DNA from: Sutterella sp.
GTDB lineage: Bacteria > Pseudomonadota > Gammaproteobacteria > Burkholderiales > Burkholderiaceae_F
NCBI GenBank assembly: GCA_019418605.1
Contig: DYBN01000024.1
Location: 1-46,271, forward strand
Direction: 5' to 3'
DNA: 46,271 nucleotides
Shown here one piece after another: positions 40,696 through 46,271 of this stretch. Both the position numbers and the translations under genes were made by a program. Numbering within the stretch: position 1 is the stretch's first letter; each line of letters opens with the position of its first letter. The notes below the pieces were generated by a model. The model did not search any database, was not told the DNA's origin, and saw only the letters and a list, made by a program, of their open reading frames with translations.

Positions 40696-42723
40696 TTACG
40701 AGGCTCCCGTCCCTTGAGGCGCACCCGACTCGCCCGAGGCCGCCGCGCCCGCCTGAGGCTCGCTTGCCTCGGGGCCGCCTGCGGCATCAGCCGCATCGGC
40801 GCTCTCTTCGACCTCGTCGGTCTCATCGACCTCGTCGGTCTCATCAACCTCGTCGGTTTCGTCGAGCACTTCGAGCAGCTTCGTTTCAATCAAAAGCTCG
40901 ATGTAGTCGACGCCCAGCACCGCAAGCCGAATCTTTTGACCGCGCTCGAGTTCGGGCAGGCCCGGGATGCGCTGCATGAAGGGCAGCCCGTCGATGCGCA
41001 CGAGCTCGGCCTTGACGACCACGGCCTCGATCTCCTTGAGGCCCTCCTGCTCGATCCAGCGCAGCGACCAGTAGCGCTCCATGCGCCTTTGAAAATCATT
41101 ATAGGTTTCGTAAGTCGCCTCAAACTGACTCACGATGCCGAAAAGATCGGCGTCATTGCCTTGAAAGGCGGGAGCCGTGCCCTGCAGCGCGGCAATCATC
41201 TGGCGCTGATTGACGAGGTCGACGTAGCGGCGCAAGGGCGAGGTCGACCACGCATAGCGCAGCACGCCGAGCCCGTCGTGGGGCCCCGGCACCGTGCTCA
41301 TGCGCACGCGTCCCATGCGCTGGCTGCGGTAGATGCCGGCCACCTTGTGCTCTTCCATCCACAGCCCCCAGGTCTCGTTGGCAAAGATCATGGTCTCTTC
41401 GACCAAAAGATCAAGAGGCTCGCCGCGCATGCGCCCCTTGATCGTGATGCGGGCGTCTTCGCCTTCGCCCTCAAGTTCGATGTACCAGTCGACGCGCCGC
41501 TTCATCTCGGGCTTGCCGCGGCGCTCTTCGCGCAGCGCGCGCCTTGCCTTGCCAAAGCGCCACAAATAGGCGATTTCGTCGGCCCAGGGAAAATCAAGCT
41601 CTCCGGCCGTAAGGCGCTCCTCTGTGATCTCGTCTTGCAAAACGTCAATGCGCAGGTTCTGCGTCACCGCCACGCGCTCAAGCCGCGTTTCGGTCGAGAC
41701 CACCCCGAAGGTTTCATCGTCGACCACGGCATAAAGCGACAGACAGGGCACGGCGCGCCCCTCGTCGAGGCTAGCCGCATGAATCCAGTCTTCGGGCAGC
41801 ATCGTGGTCTTGAGCCCCGGCGCGTACACGGTGGACATGCGCGAGCGGGCCACTTTGTCGACAGGACTGTCGCGGTCGATGAAAAAGGCGGGCGCTGCGA
41901 TGTGAATGCCGATGCGCGTGCGGCCTCCTTCGATGTGCTCGACGCTCGTGGCGTCGTCAATTTCCGTGGTCGACGAGTCGTCGATTGAAAAGGCGCGCAC
42001 CTTCGCAAGAGGCAGATCGCCACCGATGTCGGCGGGCTGCGGCAGTCCCGCCGGGAACCCCCGCCCGCGCGGGAAGTTTTCCAGATAAAAGGACTCCACG
42101 TGCCACTGCCAGGGGCTTTTGACCGCGCCCAACGCCAGCATCAGCCGCAGGGGCGTGCAGCGCGACTCGGCCGCGGCGTCGTTGACCGCCTTCCACTCGA
42201 TGCTGTTCTTGTCCGGATGCAGCAAAAGCTCGAACGTTTTGGCGGCGATTTCCTCGGGCAGGCGCCCCGCGACCATCTCGGCAGTCATCTGCCTGCGGCG
42301 CTCTTCAAGCGCCTGCCGGCGGGCCACCGCTTCAAGCGCGCGCTTGAGGACGTCTTCGGGCGCCTTGCGGTAGCGCCCGCGCCCCTTGCGGTAGAAGTAC
42401 ACGGGGTTGGAGTGCAGGGCGATGAGCGCGGCCGCACGGTTGACGGGCGTCGGGTTGGAAAAATACTCGTCGGCCACGTCGCCATAGCCAAACTCCTCGT
42501 CCGGGGCCACCTCCCAGAGAAAGCCCGGGTCGATTTCCGAGGCCTCGGCATTGGCCTCGGCCAGAAACTGCGCGGCCGCAGGCGAGGAAAACTCAAAAAA
42601 CACGTGGCCGCCCTTGACCTTGACGCGTTTGCCGCTCGTTAGCTCCACCTGGTAGCTGTTGCCGTCCTGCTTGAGGATCGTGCCCGCCTTGAAGGCGCCG
42701 TCTTCTTCAAAAAACAAATACAT
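40696..42723 (-). CDS. RNase II-family (RNB) 3'-5' exoribonuclease with repetitive acidic tail
   Basis: 675 residues. The RNB domain begins near 240; SIDDSSTTEIDDATS supplies Asp248, Glu254, Asp256 and Asp257 for the metal site. Glu254 stands where E. coli RNase II has Asp207. RSRMSTVYAPGLKTTMLPEDW and TSPLRRYVDLVNQRQMIA are conserved RNB segments. The N-terminal 240 residues lack clear cold-shock domains, and after a short S1-like end the protein has three DETDEV repeats and an Ala/Gly/Ser/Glu tail. It degrades RNA processively. The frame starts at an ATG at 42723, 21 bp before the end of the YqiA gene upstream, so it follows on that transcript. Confidence 0.88.
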   Translation of the reverse strand: MYLFFEEDGAFKAGTILKQDGNSYQVELTSGKRVKVKGGHVFFEFSSPAAAQFLAEANAEASEIDPGFLWEVAPDEEFGYGDVADEYFSNPTPVNRAAALIALHSNPVYFYRKGRGRYRKAPEDVLKRALEAVARRQALEERRRQMTAEMVAGRLPEEIAAKTFELLLHPDKNSIEWKAVNDAAAESRCTPLRLMLALGAVKSPWQWHVESFYLENFPRGRGFPAGLPQPADIGGDLPLAKVRAFSIDDSSTTEIDDATSVEHIEGGRTRIGIHIAAPAFFIDRDSPVDKVARSRMSTVYAPGLKTTMLPEDWIHAASLDEGRAVPCLSLYAVVDDETFGVVSTETRLERVAVTQNLRIDVLQDEITEERLTAGELDFPWADEIAYLWRFGKARRALREERRGKPEMKRRVDWYIELEGEGEDARITIKGRMRGEPLDLLVEETMIFANETWGLWMEEHKVAGIYRSQRMGRVRMSTVPGPHDGLGVLRYAWSTSPLRRYVDLVNQRQMIAALQGTAPAFQGNDADLFGIVSQFEATYETYNDFQRRMERYWSLRWIEQEGLKEIEAVVVKAELVRIDGLPFMQRIPGLPELERGQKIRLAVLGVDYIELLIETKLLEVLDETDEVDETDEVDETDEVEESADAADAAGGPEASEPQAGAAASGESGAPQGTGAS
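40811..40864. repeat. Three 18-bp tandem repeats in the RNase gene
   Basis: Units at 40811-40828, 40829-40846 and 40847-40864 differ at one to a few bases and each encodes DETDEV on the minus strand. In-frame length (6 codons) permits expansion without frameshift. Confidence 0.9.
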
Positions 42724-42744
42724 GAAAGCTTTCGTCGGGAGGCC

Positions 42745-43332
42745 TCAGTGCGTCCCGCCTGCAAAAAGGAAATTCATCACCGCCGGCACATGCTCGGCAA
42801 AGTTGCTCACCGCGTGATCGCCGCCGTCGACGACGATCGAAGGCGAAGAGCCGTAAAGCGCCGCCGCCTCGTGCCAGTCGAGGACCTCGTCGCCCGTCGT
42901 GAGAAACAAAAGCACGCGCTCGGGCTCGGGCAGCACGGGCGTGCGCAGCGCATAGAGCTCGCCCTCGTAGGCGGGGCTCACGCAGATCGTGCGGTCGGTG
43001 CCGTAGATCGTCTGCTCGCCGAGATAGCGCCCGACCACGTCCCAGGGGTGAACCGCGGGGTTAATGAGCGCGGCCCTCGCGCCCGTGCGGGCGGCAAGCC
43101 AGGCGCAGTAAAAACCCCCGAGGCTTGAGCCCGCGAGCATGACTTCCGAACACTCCCGGGAGAGCTTTTCATAGCTCTCTTCAAGCCGCCTGCAGGCCGC
43201 CAGCGGCGCAAGGTTCAGGTCGGGAGCGCAAAACCGGATGCCGGCCGCAAGGCAGCAGTCTTTGAAAACCGCCGCCTTCATCGAGCCGGGGCTCGAGCGG
43301 AAACCGTGCATGTACAAAAGTGCCTGCTGCAT
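42745..43332 (-). CDS. YqiA-like alpha/beta hydrolase
   Basis: 195 residues from the ATG at 43332; the longer frame to 43410 is unlikely because the first strand ALLYMHGFRSSPGSMKA starts normally here. Nucleophile Ser in LAGSSLGGFYCAW, acid in LTTGDEVLDW and His in GGDHAVSNF form the triad. The family (YqiA/YcfP) hydrolyses short acyl esters or thioesters; physiological role is unclear. An intrinsic terminator hairpin ends five bases before the ATG, leaving almost no leader and no ribosome site. Confidence 0.85.
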   Translation of the reverse strand: MQQALLYMHGFRSSPGSMKAAVFKDCCLAAGIRFCAPDLNLAPLAACRRLEESYEKLSRECSEVMLAGSSLGGFYCAWLAARTGARAALINPAVHPWDVVGRYLGEQTIYGTDRTICVSPAYEGELYALRTPVLPEPERVLLFLTTGDEVLDWHEAAALYGSSPSIVVDGGDHAVSNFAEHVPAVMNFLFAGGTH

Positions 43333-43336
43333 AAGG

Positions 43337-43360
43337 AAAAGCCGGCGCGCAAAGCGCCGG
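43337..43360 (-). terminator. Intrinsic terminator between mpl and the YqiA gene
   Basis: In the minus strand CCGGCGC pairs with GCGCCGG (plus 43354-43360 and 43342-43348) around TTTGC and is followed by CTTTT. It ends directly before the YqiA start. A second hairpin GGCAGGG/CCCTGCC lies at 43384-43403. Confidence 0.75.
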
Positions 43361-43434
43361 TCGTCATCACGAAGTGCAAAACCGGCAGGGAAAAGCCCCT
43401 GCCGCAACAAAAGAAACGATTCCGGACAGGCCTT

Positions 43435-44796
43435 TTAGTGCGAAGCGCTTTGGCTGCGCGCACGAAGTCTATCCAAAATCTTCTGGTGAATCCCGCCGAA
43501 GCTGCCGTTGCTCATGCACAAAATCACGTCGCCTTCGCGCGCATCGCTTGCCACCGTCTGCGCGAGATCATCAATTGACCCGGCGAGGGTGTGCGCCTTG
43601 AGCCCCAGGGGCAGCAGCGCCGTGGCCGGATCCCAGTCAACACCCGGGCCCCGGTAGCAGTAGACGCGGTCGGCTCCGGCAAGCGCCTCGGGAAGCCTTG
43701 CCTTCATGGTGCCCAGCTTCATCGTGTTGCTGCGCGGCTCAAAGACGGCGATGATGCGCCTTTTGTCTCCCACCTTGCTGCGCAGGGCGGCAATGGTCTC
43801 AAAGATGGCCGTGGGGTGGTGCGCAAAGTCGTCGATCACTTCAATGCCCGCGGCCTCGCCCTTGACTTCGAGCCTGCGCTTGACGCCCGCAAAGCTCTCC
43901 ATGGCCGCCACCGCGAGCCGGGGCTCGATGCCGGCGTCGCGCGCGGCGGCAATTGCTGCAAGCGCATTGCTTGCGTTGTGCCGGCCGGGCGCGGCCATGT
44001 TGAGGACTCCCACCTCAACGCCCGAGAGACGCACGCGGCGCTCTTTGTCGATGTTCCAGCCCGCGGGGTCGTTGAAGCGCTCAAGGCGGCTGTAGCAGCC
44101 GCGGGCGAGCACGCGCTCGAGCGCCTCGCTTTGCGCATTGGAGATCACCAGTCCGTGCGAGGCGATCGTGCGCACGAGGTGGTGAAACTGCTTTTCGATG
44201 GCGGCAAGATTTTCAAAGATGTCGGCGTGATCGTACTCAAGGTTGTTGAGCACCGCCGTCCACGGCCTGTAGTGCACGAACTTGCTTCGCTTGTCGAAAA
44301 AGGCCGTGTCGTACTCGTCGGCCTCGACGACAAAGGCCTCGGACGTGCCGAGCCTTGCCGAGACCTGCTGCTCTTGCGGCACGCCGCCCACAAGAAAGCC
44401 CGGATCCTGCCCGCAGGCCTTGAGAATGTGCACGATCATCGAGGTGGTCGTGGTCTTGCCGTGGGTGCCCGCAACGGCAATGACGCGCCTGCCGCCCAAA
44501 ACGTTTTCCGAGAGCCACTGCGGGCCCGAGGTGTAGGGCGCGCGTGCGTTCAAAATGGCCTCAAGCAGCGGATTGCCGCGGGAAATCGCGTTGCCGATCA
44601 CCCAGATGTCGGGCGCAAGCGCCATCGTCTTTTCGCTGTAGCCCTCGATGAGCTCGATCCCGGTGGCGCGCAGCTGTTCGCTCATCGGCGGATAGACGTG
44701 CGCGTCGCTGCCCGTGACGCGGTGGCCGGCGGCAAGCGCAAGCTGCGCGATGCCGCCCATGAAGGTGCCGCAGATGCCGAGAATGTGGATGTGCAT
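43435..44796 (-). CDS. mpl: UDP-N-acetylmuramate:L-alanyl-gamma-D-glutamyl-meso-diaminopimelate ligase
   Basis: 453 residues from the ATG at 44796, giving the standard start MHIHILGICGTFMGGIA; the frame runs on to 44868 without support. ATP-binding GTHGKTTTTSM, EADEYDTAFFDKRSKFVHYRP, NLEYDHADIFENL and the Mpl-specific DDFAHHPTAI are all present. The enzyme joins recovered murein tripeptide to UDP-MurNAc in peptidoglycan recycling in the cytoplasm. It is divergent from the 44963 gene, 166 bp between starts. Confidence 0.96.
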   Translation of the reverse strand: MHIHILGICGTFMGGIAQLALAAGHRVTGSDAHVYPPMSEQLRATGIELIEGYSEKTMALAPDIWVIGNAISRGNPLLEAILNARAPYTSGPQWLSENVLGGRRVIAVAGTHGKTTTTSMIVHILKACGQDPGFLVGGVPQEQQVSARLGTSEAFVVEADEYDTAFFDKRSKFVHYRPWTAVLNNLEYDHADIFENLAAIEKQFHHLVRTIASHGLVISNAQSEALERVLARGCYSRLERFNDPAGWNIDKERRVRLSGVEVGVLNMAAPGRHNASNALAAIAAARDAGIEPRLAVAAMESFAGVKRRLEVKGEAAGIEVIDDFAHHPTAIFETIAALRSKVGDKRRIIAVFEPRSNTMKLGTMKARLPEALAGADRVYCYRGPGVDWDPATALLPLGLKAHTLAGSIDDLAQTVASDAREGDVILCMSNGSFGGIHQKILDRLRARSQSASH

Positions 44797-44962
44797 AAAA
44801 AGAAGTGTGCGGACTCGCCGCCCCGAGAATGGAAAAATGACGCAAAGATGCTTCAGGCGGGAGCTCATGATTTTCGCCGCACCCCGCCTTCTTTGGTGTA
44901 GATTTGATCCGCCTCGATTGTAGCCGAGCCTTCGGGCCCGTCATCGCTTCCTGTGGTTCAAG

Positions 44963-45595
44963 ATGTCAGAGACCGACCGCCTTCGCAAAGAGACCGCCCG
45001 GCGCATTGCCGCCGACATCGCCGAAAACGCCTCGGACTGGGCCTCGGCGCGCAGCCGCGCCCTCGAGGAGCTGCGAGAAATCTTTGGCCTTGTGCCAGCC
45101 AACGCCGTGCCGGGCGCAGCCGAAATCGAGTCGGCCGTGCGCGAGCACTACGCCGTCTTCGAGCCCGAAGAGCACGCGCGCGTTCTGAGGAAAAAGCGCC
45201 TTCTTGCGCTCTCGCTTCTTGAGACGCTCGAGGAGTTCGACATCTTTCTGACCGGAGCCGTGCTCAACGGCTGCGCGCACGCCGACTCCAACATCGTCTT
45301 TGACGTCTTCTGCGACGACGTCAAGCACTTTGAAGCCGCCCTCATGGACTGCGGCATTGAGTTTGAGCCCGTTGAGAGCCCCCGCTCGCCCATGCCCGAT
45401 CCCCTGGAGTCGCTCGGAGCTCTGATAGCCCCGCGCGGGGCGCGCGAGGCCGAAGGCGTGCGCTTTGACGTGCGCTCTAGCGCCGAGCGCGGCCGCAATC
45501 CCTTTAAGCGCAAGCCCGACGCGCATCAGCTTCAGTGGGAGGCGCAGGGGCGCATCAGCGCCAAGGCGCTGCGAGAGGCCCTCTCGGAGGTCTAA
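44963..45595 (+). CDS. Nucleotidyltransferase-like protein of unknown role
   Basis: 210 residues. A helical N-terminus (1-85, with HAVFEPEEHARVLRKKRLLALSLLETLEEF-type helices) leads to FLTGAVLNGCAHADSNIVFDVFCDDVKHFEAALMDCGIEFEP. That segment resembles a minimal nucleotidyltransferase fold (G-A-V-x-N-G, then paired acidic residues after the strand). The rest, VRFDVRSSAERGRNPFKRKPDAHQLQWEAQGRISAKALREAL, has no named domain. The first catalytic GS motif is replaced by LNGCAHADS, so activity is uncertain. Position beside mpl is seen in related genomes as I recall, but this is from memory. Confidence 0.65.
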   Translation: MSETDRLRKETARRIAADIAENASDWASARSRALEELREIFGLVPANAVPGAAEIESAVREHYAVFEPEEHARVLRKKRLLALSLLETLEEFDIFLTGAVLNGCAHADSNIVFDVFCDDVKHFEAALMDCGIEFEPVESPRSPMPDPLESLGALIAPRGAREAEGVRFDVRSSAERGRNPFKRKPDAHQLQWEAQGRISAKALREALSEV

Positions 45596-46061
45596 AGGCG
45601 CCCCGCCTGCGCCGGCAAGCCGCCCGACTTCTCCTGAATCGGCAAAAAACCCCGCTTCATCGGCCCTTAACGCCCGCTCGCCGCGGCTTTTGTCGCCTTG
45701 CTCTGCGGCCGTCTGTGCCCGGACGCCTCCCCGTCTTCCCGCACAAGACTTCTCCCAAAAAAGCGTTTGCGGCAAGCGCGCCCGTCTGACGATTTGGCCC
45801 CGAACCTGACGCAAACGACATCATCCATAAGGATGGTTTTACAGTTTTATACAGGTTTACCTAGGGCGAACCCCTTGCCAAGATATGACAAAGTTATGAC
45901 AATAGCGGGGAAAAGTCGCGAAATTAAGCACAGTTAACGACAAATTCGTGACGAAATGCGCCCGACTCGCGCTTGGGGGGTGTCGTCAGGTTCATGAGCA
46001 CATAAAAATCCGCGAGACGGCAGCACAAAAATATTCACCACTACAAAAGAGACACAACCAA
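45596..46061 (+). promoter_or_regulatory. 466-bp region upstream of accB
   Basis: No gene supported. From 45800 the base composition turns AT-rich. CATCC-ATAA-GGATG followed by GTTTT (45822-45840) is a weak terminator-like hairpin. TTGCCA (45875-45880), a 17-bp spacer and GACAAT (45898-45903) form a candidate sigma-70 promoter. TATGACAA occurs twice exactly 11 bp apart (45884, 45895), and similar CGACAAA and TGACGAAA follow at 45937-45956. About 160 bp of leader would separate this promoter from the ATG at 46062. Confidence 0.5.
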
Positions 46062-46271
46062 ATGGACCTTCGCAAATTAAAGACGCTCATTGACCTCGTC
46101 AGCGAAAGCGGCGTGGCCGAACTTGAAATTACCGAAGGCGAGGACCACGTCCGCATTGTCAACCGCAACGGCGCCGCGGCCGCTCCGGCTCCGGTCGTGC
46201 AGGCGCCGGCGGCCGTCGCCGCGCAGCCCGCCACAGTTCCCGCCGCAGCGGCCCCCGCCCCTGCCGCAGAG
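46062..46271 (+). CDS. accB: Biotin carboxyl carrier protein of acetyl-CoA carboxylase, N-terminal part
   Basis: 70 codons open to the right edge. MDLRKLKTLIDLVSESGVAELEITEGEDHVRI is the standard AccB N-terminus, followed by an Ala/Pro-rich linker from about residue 38. The biotinyl domain with its EAMKM motif lies beyond the window. AccB carries carboxybiotin between AccC and the transferase in fatty acid synthesis; accC would be expected next. The ribosome site is weak (AGAGAC upstream). Confidence 0.95.
   Translation, partial: MDLRKLKTLIDLVSESGVAELEITEGEDHVRIVNRNGAAAAPAPVVQAPAAVAAQPATVPAAAAPAPAAE

Noticed and set aside
40654..41988. 444-residue plus-strand frame over the RNase gene
   Set aside because: Shadow of the RNB gene with Leu/Val/His-rich composition and no motif.
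1..46271. CRISPR arrays, tRNA or rRNA genes, prophage
   Set aside because: No regularly spaced repeats, no cloverleaf-like sequences in the gaps and no phage structural genes were seen by eye; a dedicated tRNA or CRISPR scan was not possible.

Overview
The window is about 46 kb of GC-rich bacterial chromosome. The gene set (Mpl, RecR, AroE, AccB, MgtE, LysR-type regulators, TorD-type chaperones, Tat-exported molybdenum reductases) points to a betaproteobacterium. The mix of molybdenum reductases and small catabolic loci suggests a Sutterellaceae-like anaerobe or microaerophile of the Burkholderiales. That placement is inference from gene content, not from a marker gene comparison.

Layout. 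1-850: the start of an IS607-type serine recombinase running off the left edge, followed by a remnant of a DUF4143 ATPase gene. 1050-6510: a LysR regulator divergent from a Tat-exported molybdopterin oxidoreductase, its four-cluster ferredoxin partner and a TorD-like chaperone. No membrane anchor gene is present. 6644-15935: a small-molecule catabolic region with a nitrilase and transporter operon, a divergent LysR regulator, a short-chain dehydrogenase, a LuxR-type response regulator, a carbamoylase-type M20 amidase, an AbgA-like M20 hydrolase and an AEC-type carrier. 16153-20015: a NERD-domain superfamily I helicase divergent from an HNH endonuclease, followed by a GntR/UTRA regulator. 20152-23324: a NitT/TauT-type ABC importer whose binding-protein gene is preceded by a structured leader ending in an intrinsic terminator. 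23558-28093: recR, an exported DJ-1/PfpI protein, a degenerate Fic protein, a short PhnD-like periplasmic protein and an AraC regulator.

28303-33265: a second molybdoenzyme operon of polysulfide/thiosulfate reductase type (NrfD-like anchor, ferredoxin, catalytic subunit), divergent from an HxlR regulator with a C-terminal CxxC. 33579-39652: envelope and housekeeping genes (BOF protein, KTSC protein, two lipoproteins, a UshA-like nucleotidase, MgtE, a small membrane protein). 39736-46271: conserved genes (aroE, an RNase II-family exonuclease, a YqiA-like esterase, mpl, a nucleotidyltransferase-like protein) and the first 70 codons of accB.

The items most worth following up are the riboswitch-like leader at 23142-23324, where a 7-nt sequence can pair in two mutually exclusive ways, the NERD-helicase/HNH pair as a possible defence module, and the anchorless molybdoenzyme operon. 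No tRNA, rRNA or CRISPR array was seen by eye.
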